This document shows, piece by piece, positions 35,305 to 46,727 of a stretch of DNA of 64,000 nucleotides (position 1 is its first letter; every line of letters begins with the position of its first letter). This DNA is from Chrysemys picta bellii (taxonomy: Eukaryota; Chordata; Testudines; Emydidae). The stretch lies in contig NC_088795.1 in assembly GCF_011386835.1 (NCBI RefSeq), positions 105,026,434-105,090,433 of the forward strand. The letters are read 5' to 3'. A model generated the notes under the pieces. It saw nothing but the letters and a program-made list of their open reading frames with translations. It had not been told where the DNA came from and ran no database searches. Made by a program: the position numbers and the translations under genes.

Positions 35305-35914
35305 GGCCTTGGCTACACTTGCAGCTGTACAGCGCTGTGAGGTAAACTTGTCTTCGTACAGATGAGTAGGGAAAGCGCTGCAGTCTGTCCACACTGACAG
35401 CTGCCTGCGCAGTGGTGTGGCCACACTTGAACCATTTGCAGCTGTGTTGGGAGCGCTGCATTATGGGCAGCTATCCCAGCATTCATGTGGCTGCAACGTG
35501 CTTTTCAAAACGGGGATGGGGTGGAGTGTGACAGGGAGTGTGGGGGGAGAGAGTGTGCTTTTTGGAGCGTGTCAGCACTCTATTTTGCAAGTTCCGAACT
35601 CCTGGCCCCCTGCTCATTCATTCACTCACTCAAAGCAAACTGTTTGCTTTTTCTCTGTGGTACGAGCTTTGAAACCGGCATTTCCTCATTCCTGCAGCCG
35701 GTCACAACAATGGAGAGGATTGGCCACTTGACAAGGTGATCAGTACAGCCCTGCATGTTGATTCCTGCTACACACTCACAGGGGAGAGTCGTAGCCACTC
35801 CGCTGTATCACTTATGCTTCTCTGGGAGATGGAGTAACTGCAGCGGTGTACCCAGGGAGATACAGCGCTGTGGGCGGCTTTACAGCGCTGTAACTCACAA
35901 GTGTAGCCAAGGCC
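35305..35914. mobile_element. PIF/Harbinger-like MITE
   Basis: Perfect 17-bp inverted ends: 'ggccttggctacacttg' (35305-35321) and 'caagtgtagccaaggcc' (35898-35914). The flanking triplets are 'tga' and 'taa', consistent with the 3-bp T-W-A duplication of PIF/Harbinger with one change. Subterminal copies of 'tacagcgctgt' occur near both ends (35327-35338; 35863 and 35881). The interior holds 'gagcgctgcattatgggcag' but no transposase. The superfamily rests on the short duplication and is the weaker part of the call. Confidence 0.8.
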
Positions 35915-37992
35915 TAAGCTTTGGTCATAAACTATTCCACCTCGTGGTTCCCTTCTAGGAAGCAGAATTGTTCACATGTTGCATAGTGGAACATACAAGA
36001 TATCACTGCAGCTTGCCCAATGAGGTAAGGTGTGCTATGTCCTGATGTTGGCATATCATTTTCTGTGATAATAGCACTAAGAAATGTAATAATGAAAGAA
36101 CAATTCACTGAGGGTATTTTTAAGCTGTGTTTCTTTCCCCAAAAACAATTTGTAGAATTCCACCACTACAACCTACTGTTACAATTGTTATAGAAGCAAT
36201 CATGTCAAAGAATTAAAAAAATATATATATATTGGAAGACATCTTTTTCCAAATTTCATATTTGTAGATATTTTTTATTTTATTTCATCTGGCAATAAAC
36301 TCTAAAGCATTCCCATGAAATATTACAGAGAAGAAAAGATAAATCAAACACTTTAAAAAATGAAGCTGATTATGTATAAATATGCATAAATTTGATAAAT
36401 ACTATGCCAGTATTTATATCAGTGCATTTAGGGATTACCAATATGATTACTTTGGGCCTCTCCAGCAATTAATAGCCCATATAGTTATGTCAAAGAGTAT
36501 ACAATAATTGAACTGTTTTTCCAGCTCTGGTTAAGTCATATTCATAGTAAAAATATAGACAGACAATCTTGTAAACAATATGATATAGAATAAATTCCAC
36601 GTATAAACATCCTGTTTAAATATCTTCATTTTATTGTCAAATATTTATATTTTAAAAACATCTTTCAATATTAAGATTATTCTACATCTAAATATATAGT
36701 TATTAAAAGTGAAAGCAAGTGAATTGCATTATTCAACTGAGATTTATATTTACAGACAGTTTTCAACTTTCTGGAAGTGACCCATCTTCGTTGACAAAAA
36801 GTATCACACTAAAAGATTGAAAGGAGCCAGAGAACCACTATCTCCAGTAAAAGCGTGTGCATACTTTTCCTGTTGACTGCCTACTTTCATGTGCAAAAAT
36901 ACACCTGTTGAGCACCTGAACCAGTGAAGAGATGCCACTTTAATAGTACTTCTAACCCCTGCAATCTGCCTGTACAAAGCAGACCATACAGTTCAAAGAA
37001 ATTAAACTTTCTTATTTAATTAAACACTGCTATACCTGGACAGCATTTGTGTTTTGTCTCAACTTATTTTATTATATGGTATATAACTTCTCCTAGTATT
37101 GAGAGTTTTTTTGCTCACTCACATAGAGAACAAGCAATACTGTTACCCCTTTTTGACCTGAGCAGCTGGTCAAAGTTCAGGGCTCTAGGGATGTTCCAGT
37201 TGGGACAGAAACTGATGTAGTCTGGTATTTTCTTTGTACGTGCCTTATAAATAAACAAGATTTCATCAAAGTTTTGTTTCTGTGAACTCGGGAGGAAAGT
37301 AAAAACTGATTGTTTCTTAGCTTACAGGCCCAAGCTTCTTTCATCCAGCACCCACAACTTCTCTCTAGGCTTCTCCCAAGCTCACACTGTGCTTACAGGC
37401 TGCTGCTTCACTTTCTTTCCGTGTTCTCGGTTGTTCTGTTTCTAGTCTTCATCCCAGACTGTTTCTCTCACACACCCATCCATCTGGTGAGACACATACC
37501 TGTCAAATCCTCCACACAGACACTACTAGACCTTGTTTTAGATTTGGCCCCTTAACTGTCTCTTACAACAACCTTCAGAGAAGATCACACTCATTCATCA
37601 GTTTCAATGAGGTTTTGAGTCCACCCACAATAAGGTTCAATCCTACCATAACAATACTGTAACTGTAATAGATTGCACAGTACCTGACAGTATCTGACAT
37701 CAATGCATTATAAGGACCCTTGAGTGCTTTCATTATCTTTCTATATAAATAAGGGTATGGCTAGGTTTAAAGCAATTAAACCACCACCTATCTTCCACTG
37801 TTTACAAACCCAGTTTCATACGTCAGCATCTCTTATTAACGAAAAGACAAAAATAAAAATAAAAGGCATGCTTAGAGCCAGACTAATCCTAGATGCAAGG
37901 CTTTCATTTAAAAATAAATACTTTTGTTTAGGGTGATGGAAGATGACACTGCTCTGCTATGGTGCACCATAATCTTCCATCCATCTTAACAT
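35915..37992. other. Non-coding DNA, nothing recognised
   Basis: AT-rich, including (TA)n at about 36222-36231. 37310-37555 is pyrimidine-rich. No gene or repeat family supported. The stretch 36030-36800 has no transposon debris that I recognise. Confidence 0.5.
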
Positions 37993-38000
37993 CTTATGCC

Positions 38001-38410
38001 TAGGGCTTCGTTTCTGTCACAGAGGTTGTAGTAGTCAAGGATTCTGAGACTTTCTGTGACCATGTGACTTCTGCAGTGGCCAGTGTGGCTGATTCCAGGG
38101 GTGCCCAGGGCCACTGCTCAGATGGCCCCTGGGACAGTCACAGCAGCCACTATTCGGGCAGCCCCTGGCAGGGGTCCCCAGTCGGGCAGCCACAGCAGCT
38201 ACAGTCCGCTGGCCCCAGGGGCCACAGGTCCCGGCTGCCTCTCCCTCAACAATGGCCCCCTGGAAGCGGCCCCCCACCTCTGATTTAGTCACAGGTATTT
38301 TTAGTAAAAGTCAGACAGGTCACAGGCTGTGAATTTTTGTTTATTGCCCCTGACCTGTCCATGATTTTTACAAAAAAAAGGAAAAAGCCAGTGACTACAT
38401 CATAGCCTTA
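38001..38410. mobile_element. hAT MITE with 'taaggcttcg'-type ends
   Basis: The left end 'tagggcttcgtttctgtcac' pairs with the right end 'gtgactacatcatagcctta'. The flanks 'cttatgcc' (37993-38000) and 'cttatgac' (38411-38418) match at 7 of 8. The interior repeats 'gtgac' phrases on both strands ('gactttctgtgaccatgtga', 'cccctgacctgtccatga'). A GC-rich middle gives frames on both strands without domains. Confidence 0.88.
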
Positions 38411-38668
38411 CTTATGACCTTTGGTGTAAGTCAGGGAGTCGAACTGAACCTGAACCTAGAAAATCAGTTCTGAGAGGGTTTTTTGAGTGAACTGCAATTG
38501 AACCCAAACCAAAAACCTCTCAGTAGCACTGAGTCTGAACTGAACTGAACCCAAAAACAAAAACAAGTAATCATTTCAAAATAACAGGTTCAATAATCAG
38601 GTGCTAAAGGAAGGTCTTTTGAGGGTGCAGAGGCCATTCCTCAGCTCCAACCTTAGAGAGGAGAAGAG

Positions 38669-38682
38669 ACTACAATTCCCAG
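38669..38682 (+). promoter_or_regulatory. ZNF143-type motif (ACTACAATTCCCAG)
   Basis: Exact match to the core of the ACTACAAYTCCCAG motif bound by ZNF143 in vertebrate promoters. No gene start is visible nearby, so it is probably carried by the surrounding repeat. Confidence 0.4.
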
Positions 38683-38786
38683 TAAGCCATTGGAGGACAT
38701 GAGAAGACAGGGAAGAGGGAGAGAGAAGGTTTCTTGCTAGCTCTTCTGACTGTAACGCCCAGGTAGAAGACTGCCCATGGAAGGGA

Positions 38787-38800
38787 ACTACAACTCCCAG
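38787..38800 (+). promoter_or_regulatory. ZNF143-type motif (ACTACAACTCCCAG)
   Basis: Second exact core, same strand, 118 bp after the first. Same caution. Confidence 0.4.
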
Positions 38801-39265
38801 AACACCTCCATTCCCTCTCTGCCTGCTGAGTAATTGCTCCAACTCAGCAGTCAAATATGACTGATAGAGTTCAGAAACATGTTCTACTAGTGCATGTAAA
38901 TAACTTGTTTAAAAAATAATTTTTTCTACAGTGAAAGAAATATTTATCATTGTATTCTTTTGCTAGGGAGTTACAATGCAAGCATATTACTGTGTGGCAT
39001 TAATCTGAAGGAAATGTATCTGAACCAATTCAAAACAGGTTGAACCATTTATAGAACCATCATTGTGAGTTAACTCCCCAGTTTAGTCCTGGTTCAGACA
39101 TTAGGGAACATTGATGAACCCAAACTGTAACTGAATTAAAATTTTTAATGGTTTGCCTCCCTAGTTTTTGTCTGTGTGTTCCCACTTCCCTCTGAGCCTG
39201 AAGACTCTTGGTACCCTGGAATGTCTTGTGCACAAAGAATAGATGTTGTAGTTCCACTGAATCTC

Positions 39266-39288
39266 TTTTTTTTTTTTTTTTTTTTTTT
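39266..39288 (+). repeat. Poly-T run (23)
   Basis: Twenty-three uninterrupted T. Could be the A-tail of a minus-strand retrocopy, but no retrocopy body is recognised beside it. Confidence 0.9.
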
Positions 39289-40995
39289 ACACAAGACATT
39301 TTCATTTTTAAATAAGTATTTACTGTATGCAGAACCACATCAAGCTCAGTCTGAAGATGGCAGTTTCACTGAAAGCTCTAAAATGATATAGTCTTGAAGT
39401 TTGATGATTTTTTTTAATATGAATGAGTTGGAAAAGGAAAAAACACAATTTAAAATAAACTACTAAAAGCTCTTAATATACATATTCAAGCATTAACAAG
39501 CAATTATCTCACAACCCCATGGCCTAGCCTGGGCTATTTCTTACACAATCATGATGTGAAAATCGAACACAGAGATGCTAGAGATAATAATTACTTAACA
39601 CGACTCCCTAACAAAAATAAATCTAAAACAAAACAACCATTAAGGATTGACAATATTTGTTTTTTGAAGTTACATACTTTTGAGATAAAGGTTCAAAGCC
39701 ACTTCTTGAATTAACAGGAAGCCTTTCTTCTCCAGGTTTCAAATTTGGCTTACGTTGAGTTTGGTAGTTTCAAGCTATCACCTGATATACATTTATTCAT
39801 ATCACAATGTTACCATACAAAGCCCCTTATTTTCAATTTCAGAGACTTGTAAAGAGTGTGGATATTATAGGTTAAAAATAAGGTTCACTAAAAGAGAAGT
39901 TACCACTCCTGCCTGGTTAACTCTACCATTGTTTCAACTTTCACAATCATTAAAATGTGCCCAATTCATTTTACAGCCCTAGTTTCATTGCAGTTAATCA
40001 AATGTGTTGACAGTATAGCTTATTTCATTTGGAGAACTGGTGTAAATGACACTGCCAAAAGTATTCTTTAGCCTATATGGGCAAAGTCTATATTAGGAGG
40101 ATTTGCTGGTATAGATACACTGGTATCTGTTACCTGCAGTTTGATCAGTGTACAAAATACTTGTATCTGCAAATCATTAATAGTTGTTACATAGTGTCAG
40201 TCTCAACACTAACATGTAATTCATTATCTACACACAGTATCATGTAAACAGGACATTCTAGAGTCCTTAGTATGCAGTTCAAGTGAATTGAATGGTTTCA
40301 ACCACTTGTGGAGTACATCAATAGCTAAGGAATGCCTATGCCCAGGTGGATGGTAGGGTACTACAGACCTTCATTTTAAACATCAAGTGTTTTGTTTGAT
40401 TTTCAAACATTTTTGTAGAAGAGGATTAACTCTATACAACATATCCATTCGGCTAAACAGTAAAAATAAAATAGTAAATGAAATGTTAATGGTACTTCAG
40501 TTTTACAATTTTGTATACACATTTAAATTATTTTCGTTTACTTCTGTTCCTCCCTCCCCCCATCCACCACCCCCACTTATTGATTCCTGGAATCTTTCAC
40601 TCTTTTTGCCTTCCTTTTATCTTTTGTGATTTCTTTCCCTTTCGAAGAATTTTAATTAACGGTCTTAAACATTTTTGTAAACTCTTTTGTTAAAACAAAT
40701 CTGTAATCCAGAATACAAACTAGATACAGGCTAGGATTTTCAAGAGTGACTAGTGATTTGGGTGCCTCTGCTTTTGGTTGCCCAACCTGAGGCAACTTAA
40801 AGAGGACTGGCTTTAAAAAGGATGGATACCCAACACATTCTACAATCTTTAGAAACACTTCAAGAGGTCATAAGCCAGGCACTCAAAACCACTAATTATA
40901 TTGGAAAGATCTGCCATTAATACATCCAATTTGCACATTAATGCAACTAAAGGTGAACCTGAACCAAAAATCTCATGTTTAAAAATCCTTGACAG
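39289..40995. other. Non-coding DNA with one ancient relic
   Basis: At 40735-40865 'ggattttcaagagtgactag', 'gggtgcctctgcttttggt' and 'gcccaacctgaggcaactta' are a relic of the old 'ttttcaaaagtgactagtgattttgggtgcc' repeat. No gene supported. Confidence 0.5.
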
Positions 40996-40999
40996 TTTT

Positions 41000-41208
41000 G
41001 GGTATATCTATACTGCGAAGACAAACCAACATCTCAGAGCCCGGGTAAATTGACTCAAACTCGCAGGGCTTGGGTTGCTCCAGCCCAAGCCCAAACATTT
41101 ACACTGCTATTTTTAGCCTTTCAACCCCAATCCCACGAGCACAAGTCAATTGACCCGGGCTCTGAGTGATGGTGCTACAGGTTTTGCTTTGCAGTGTGGA
41201 CATATCCC
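41000..41208. mobile_element. MITE with 'gggtatatctatactgc' ends (copy 1)
   Basis: The left end 'gggtatatctatactgcgaa' pairs with 'ttgcagtgtggacatatccc'. The interior 'gagcccgggtaaattgac' is mirrored by 'gtcaattgacccgggctc', giving a near-complete palindrome. No clear flanking duplication, so the superfamily is left open. Confidence 0.75.
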
Positions 41209-41768
41209 ACACAGGATCTAAGGGTAAGTGGTTTCAGAATCTGGACACAGATCTGAATTTTACAGCTAACCTGTAACGTTGGAAGGGGCTGAAGCAACAG
41301 AACTGAACCCCCTCAAAACTGTAATGCTCAAGGTCCTTTCTAATATTTGCAGTACAAATGTGCACCCTACCTCTTCTTTCAGATGTACACTCTTGTCTTA
41401 TGCAGTTATACCAGAAACTGAAGTGTTTAAGCATGTCTACCTTTTTTCTACTACTACTACAAAAAAAGACCTTGATTTTTTATAATAGAAAGTGAGGGTT
41501 ACACGAGGCTTCAGATCCATACACTACTGCTGAAAGGGCAGTTCTGAGCAATTCAGTGGACAGTTTAAGACTGTTCCTTTTTTCCCTTCATGGCCCTTTA
41601 AACAGATTTATACATACTCCTCCTTCAACTGAGATTTTTTGTTCTGCAGACAGCTGGCTGGCTTGCTTTAATATATTTTAAAATGCAGCTCTACTCTGAA
41701 AAGCTATTAAATAAAAATGGCACCATTTTATTGAACAAATCTGCTACTTCTGTGTATCCAGGATCTGA

Positions 41769-42034
41769 GGGTATGTCTACACTGCAATTAAACATTGACT
41801 AGCCCATGCCAGATGGCTCAGGCTCATGGAGCTTGGGTTATGGGGCTGTTTAACTGTCATGTAAACGTTTAGGTTGGAGCTGTGGCCCAGGCTCTGGGAC
41901 CCTGCCAGGTAGGAGTGTCCAGAGCTCAAGCTGTAGCCTGAGCCCAAAATGTCTACATGGGAATTAAGCAGTCTCTTAGCCTGAATCAGCTGGCACAAGC
42001 CAGCCACAGGTTTTAAATGCAGTGTAGACATACC
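41769..42034. mobile_element. MITE with 'gggtatgtctacactgca' ends (copy 2)
   Basis: The left end 'gggtatgtctacactgcaat' pairs with 'aatgcagtgtagacatacc'. The interior is palindromic in outline: 'ggctcaggctcatggagctt' near the left, 'gagctcaagctgtagcctga' to the right. No coding capacity. Confidence 0.8.
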
Positions 42035-42052
42035 TAAAGTAAATTAGATGCT

Positions 42053-42532
42053 GGGTATGTCTTCACTGCAGAGTTAGCCTGGGCTCTTGCCCAGACTTTT
42101 GCTGTATTCCCAGCCACCCAATCCTCCAAAGAAAACCCCTGACCCAGGTTTGAAGATGCTTTAAGTCCAGGCTGGTTTCCTCATCAAGTGGTATGGATTT
42201 GAGTTTGGGTGCTGCTTTCACTTGGGCTGGAATGTACCCACTTTGCAGAGATAATTCAAGGAAATACTTCTGGCAGTCCTCTAATACCTTCTCAATTCCC
42301 TCTGAAGGACAGACAACTTCCCATGCAATTGAATAATTTACTGGGAAAGAATCCTCAAGTGTCTCAGCTCAAAGTACCCTGGGATATGCCCTCCCCCACA
42401 TACACAGGCAAATGCAGAAAGAGTAAGGATGGGGTAACATGCCTATGGCTTTGCTGTGGAAATGCTCATACCTGGCACCTGGGTTAGCCTAGCCCAATCA
42501 TCCATGTTTAACTGTGCAGTGAAGACATACCC
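42053..42532. mobile_element. MITE with 'gggtatgtcttcactgca' ends (copy 3)
   Basis: The ends 'gggtatgtcttcactgcaga' and 'gtgcagtgaagacataccc' are inverted. Both ends share the same change (tcttc for tctac in copy 2), suggesting a distinct subfamily. 'gttagcctgggctcttgccc' on the left is mirrored by 'gggttagcctagcccaatc' on the right. It lies only 18 bp from copy 2. Confidence 0.8.
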
Positions 42533-44085
42533 TATATGACAAAAAAATAGTTATTATTTACTCCTATTAGCCCTACAGTGCAAGCACAGTTAAGAGAGAA
42601 TTAGCTGGATTATGTGGGCTTTTTTAAGCATTATCAACAGAACTATGTATTACAATCAGTTACACCTGGGTAACCCCATTGAGTCACAGATGTTGAACAT
42701 GTGTTAGCAAGGACATAGTTTACAAACTAATGGGTTGCACAGGTGCATATAACTCATCCTGTAGAATAAGAACAAAAGAGCCCAGACTAAGTTTTCAGGC
42801 CAGGCAGTTAGGAATAAAAAAAATATTCTAATTATAAACTGAGCCTATTCAATTTGGGAATCATTGACAGTAAATTTGCAAGCTCATAATGGCATTTTTT
42901 ACTGTCATTTTCAGGGAACAGCTGTACATTCAACTTAATCACTACTCAATGTAACTGTTTAGGCAAAAATGAAGCTTAACAGCAACCCAGACACCTGTAT
43001 ATCTTGGTTGCCAGCCTGGCAGAGGTTGATACAGGGTTATCACATTTTATTTTGGTTGCTAAAACTCTAAGTGATGAAATACCTAATAGAGGCAGTCTTA
43101 CTCCTTCAGATCAGCCCTGGCACTCAATTGCTCTCCAGAAAAGGTTTTGGTAGCTTTGAAAATTTTATTTTATTTCAAAAGCTGAATTGGGAGACAGAGT
43201 TACTAATTCCTTTTCTTAAGCAACAAAGCTTTTAATGCAGCCTGTTGTCTGCAAAGCATACAAGCATAGCAGATTGCTTTGCAGCTATGATGCTGAATGT
43301 TTCAAGTTTTTAGTTTCAAGCTGTTTTTAAATCACTTTAATTTCTATTCCTTTCTTAATGCCAGCTGCAGATAGAGAAGGGAGTAATCTTTTTTGTGCCT
43401 TCTAGAGGGTCCCAAGAATGTACAAAAAAAGGGGCAGGCGTGTACACTGGAAAATTTATTTCTATCTAAGAAGGTTGTTACCCAAGGGAGGAGAGATGCT
43501 GAAAAAGAAGACTCAGCATCTTTCTCTTTCCTTTCATGCTTGATTACTAGAGCTCGGGAAACAGTCTGCGGCAGTGGATAGTGGGGCCCTAGAGGAGAAT
43601 TCCTTGGCTAGTATACCTGTCTATCATATTTAAGAAGCTTCTGCTATAGATATATACTACCCATTCCCCCTCTCTGAAAAGAGCTCTTTTTTTTTTTCCT
43701 CCTGTTTTAACTGAAGACTTTATAGGAAAACAGATTTTTCACCATCACTGTTTTCTTTACTCGAATTACAAAACATCTGATATAATGATCAGAAACGTAT
43801 TAATATAAGAGTCCAACCTATTAACTCACATCCAAAGCCAAATTATAATAATTCTTTACTTACAGCACATCAGCTAATTCGGTATCCACAGTGCAGAATT
43901 CTTAAGCAGCCAACTTCTTTCTAATTTCTAGGTTGTTTCCATGTAGGTCTGGCTGAATGTTACTAAAGTCTAGATAAATTAAACTCACTACATTGACTTT
44001 GTCACTGGCGAAGAATGCACTTAGACTTTTGTGGCATAATATGTTTATGAACCCATGCTAACTATCACTGATCATGCTCCTTTTG
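42533..44085. other. Non-coding DNA, nothing recognised
   Basis: AT-rich with no supported gene. The frame at 43393-43581 has no domain. Confidence 0.5.
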
Positions 44086-44494
44086 GCTAAGGGTATGAGC
44101 CACAAAGAAATTTATGGAGCTAAACTCCAGACACAGGTACCTATGTCCCCATGCATAATACCACTGTGATTCACAAACTCCTGCCCGGCTGCCACCAAAT
44201 CCTGTAGGTGCCTAAACTCATTCAGTGGCTAACTTTCCACTGTAAAAGTTCTGACATGCTAAATTTTAGGCCCTGGGGCTTGCACATGGCTGCTTTTCTG
44301 TAGGTATCTGGATGCCTATCTCCTGTTTAATCCCCATAGCAATTCATAAACTAGGGAAACTTAGGCATTTGGCCACCCACCTTGTGTATGGGACCTGATC
44401 CAGCAGGTGTGCTCAGAGGCCACTAACTGGATTGGGTCTCATTCAAAATCCAAATAGAGAAGGAGGAGATGGTGGTGCCCACCTTATCACTTTT

Positions 44495-44560
44495 TGCTTG
44501 GTGGTTAGAGCATTCACCTCAGATATAGGAGACCCAAGTTCAATCTCCTCCTCCCCATGT
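44495..44560 (+). mobile_element. tRNA-derived SINE head
   Basis: 'gtggttagagcattcacctc' (A box) and 'ccaagttcaatctcc' (B box) at tRNA-like spacing. Confidence 0.6.
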
Positions 44561-44924
44561 CTGCCAAAGGGGGAGAATGGAGCACCCCCACACACTATGT
44601 GGACGCCCTAACCTCTGGACTACAGAATCATTCCCTCCGCCCCACCCCAGCACAATGACAATCTACAGTGGCACCATCACTGGGTGAAAGAGAGAGAACT
44701 CATGACTCTGTATCGCAGTGGTTAGGGCACCCATCTGGCAGGTGGGAATCCAGGATGTGACCCCCTTGCTCCAATCTCATTTGCATTATTAATCCATCGT
44801 GAAACAGCTTCAATAGAAGATTGAGAGAGCCTCTCATCAGAATATCCCATAACTCAGAGATTAGCATACACTCTCCTGAGAGTTAGGATTTGAACAGGGG
44901 AACTTCCTTCTCCCACTCTAGCAG

Positions 44925-45000
44925 AAATGGGGGAGTTGAACTTGGGTCACCAACATCCCAGGTGAGCGCTATAACCACTGGGCTAAACGTTATAAAGTGG
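44925..45000 (-). mobile_element. tRNA-derived SINE head
   Basis: Inverse of 'gcgctataaccactgggcta' (A box) and 'ggagttgaacttgggtcacc' (B box) at tRNA-like spacing. Confidence 0.6.
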
Positions 45001-45280
45001 GCAACACCACCACCTCCTCCCCATTCTGCCCCTTTTGTGGGGAGCAAGGTAGGCACCTATCTCTAAGTTGTCAGTTTCCATTCATTGATAACACCACTCG
45101 GCAGCCTGGAAGTAGGCTCTTATTTATGAGATAGGTTTGGGGCTTAGCACACACCCCTCTGGCTAGTGTCTCCCATTGGCTAGCATAGGCAGCTCTCCTT
45201 ACATTTGTGGATCCCATTCTCAGGCAATATCTCCTCCCATTAATTGTATAAGGCGCCTAGGACCTTAATTCAGGCTTTAT

Positions 45281-46317
45281 GCATCATAGTGTTGTTCCTG
45301 TGATTTTCTAGACATTTAAAAGTTATGCACGTGAAAATTTTTGCCATCCTATGTCGGTGGCCGAATAAGGCTTCCTTTATTGGTCCTACATCCCCTTGCT
45401 GGGGGAGGGGAGAGGGGGGTGAAAATATTCCCCTGTGGATCACTGTTGTCTCTTTACAGGCCTTATATGATGTAGAAGCAACGTAAGGGGGCCATGGAGG
45501 GCAGAATCTGGCCCCCCTCACATATCTCTCTGTACCCAATACAGTCTACTGCTCATCCCATTCAGATTCTCCTATATGTTCTCCTGTCCCCAGTTCAACC
45601 CTTATCTGATCCCACATTTTTCAAGCATTTCTCTTATAGTTTCCTATCCCTATGCTATTGTCTACTCCCGCCCCATCTCAGTCTTTTTTTAAACCCTTCG
45701 GTCTCTCTTGCATCCTGCTTTTCCCTGATCCTTCAATTTCTTCTGTATCCCACAGTCTCTTCCCAGCATCCATTCTTTCTCTGAACTCACCATAGTTTCC
45801 ATTCTAATTCCCCTAACCCTGTCAGGCTCTTCTCCCCATATACCCCTGTTTCCTCAGAGTTTCCTGTCCCACACCTTTTTGGATAGTAGGGCCATTTTCC
45901 TGAAGGCATCCTGGCTTCAGTCTCACTGGAAACAATGGGAGATGGTGAGCATAATGACTCAGGGTAGCCTCACTTTCTCAGGTAAAGACTGTAGTGAAAT
46001 GTAACCCATCTTGACAAAAGCAGCATGGCTTCTTCCCCTTTTAAAGTAACAGGAGATGGATTCCTTAGGGGAAATGTGCACATTTAATGCCAACAATCTT
46101 GACAATGAACTGAAAAGACAACTAAAAAGAAAAAAACAAATACAAAAAGTGCATACTCCAAATACTGTGAAACTCATGATAAAATCAGGAGAGTTGGCAA
46201 GTCTGGTAGCAGCACCTGTAAAATTTAGTTAGCATTCACATTTACAAGCATATTACAAACATACAATATTTCTGTATAATTCAGACCAAGGGCATGAATT
46301 GCTGAAGGTATACTATA
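45281..46317. other. Pyrimidine-rich tract then non-coding DNA
   Basis: The plus strand at about 45505-45870 is strongly C/T-rich ('ctcctgtccccag', 'tttcctatcccta', 'ttcccctaaccctgtc'), giving long Leu/Ser/Pro frames without domains. It looks like part of a dispersed repeat or simple-sequence-derived DNA; not assignable. Confidence 0.45.
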
Positions 46318-46325
46318 CTATAAGT

Positions 46326-46719
46326 CAGTGGTTCTCAACCGGGGGTACCCGTACCCCTGGGGTTACACAGAGGTCTCCCAGGGGGTACATCAACTCATCT
46401 AGATATTTGCCATGTTTTACAACAGGCTACATAAAAAGCACTAGCAAAGTCAGTACAAACTAAAATTTCAGACAATGACTTGTTTCTATTGCTCTATAGT
46501 CTATAAACTGAAGTGTAAGAACAATATTTATATTCCAATTGATTTTATAATTATATGGGAAAATGAGAAAGTCAGTCAATTTTTAGTAATAGTGTGCTGA
46601 CACTATTTTTATGTCTGATTTTGTAAGCAAGTAGTTTAAGTGAGGTGAAACTTGGGGTACACAAGACAAATCAGACTCCTGAAAGAAGTACAGTAATCTG
46701 GAAAGGTTGAGAGCCACTG
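46326..46719. mobile_element. hAT MITE (CAGTGG type)
   Basis: The ends 'cagtggttctcaaccggggg' and 'aaaggttgagagccactg' are inverted. The flanks 'ctataagt' (46318-46325) and 'ctagaagt' (46720-46727) match at 7 of 8. Just inside the left end is the palindrome 'gggggtacccgtacccc'. The AT-rich interior has no frame. The layout resembles Charlie/Buster-type non-autonomous hATs. Confidence 0.93.
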
Positions 46720-46727
46720 CTAGAAGT

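Larger units (their letters stand above)
38420..39165. repeat. Probable dispersed repeat with 'gaactgaacc' phrases
   Basis: Repeated 'gaactgaacctgaacc', 'gaactgaactgaaccc' and, at the far side, 'ggttgaacc' and 'ctggttcagac' suggest an imperfect inverted arrangement around a middle that contains two 'actacaa.tcccag' motifs. No boundary duplication found. Confidence 0.35.
44090..45280. mobile_element. Large palindromic repeat holding four tRNA-like heads
   Basis: Outer parts carry the 'ggtgcctaaact' and 'aggcgcctaggacc' phrases of the family also seen at 2.9-3.6 kb. Between them, tRNA-like Pol III blocks alternate in strand. Plus: A box 44500-44512, B box 44536-44548. Minus: A-box-like block 44605-44625. 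Plus: A-box-like block 44714-44731. Minus: B box 44931-44946, A box 44963-44984. The copies are diverged and none forms a full tRNA. Exact ends are uncertain. Confidence 0.55.

Noticed and set aside
39266..39288. Poly-T as the tail of a processed pseudogene
   Set aside because: No gene-like body lies next to it and no flanking duplication was found.
44495..45000. tRNA genes
   Set aside because: A- and B-box-like blocks are present, but no full cloverleaf, anticodon arm or terminator fits; these are SINE heads.
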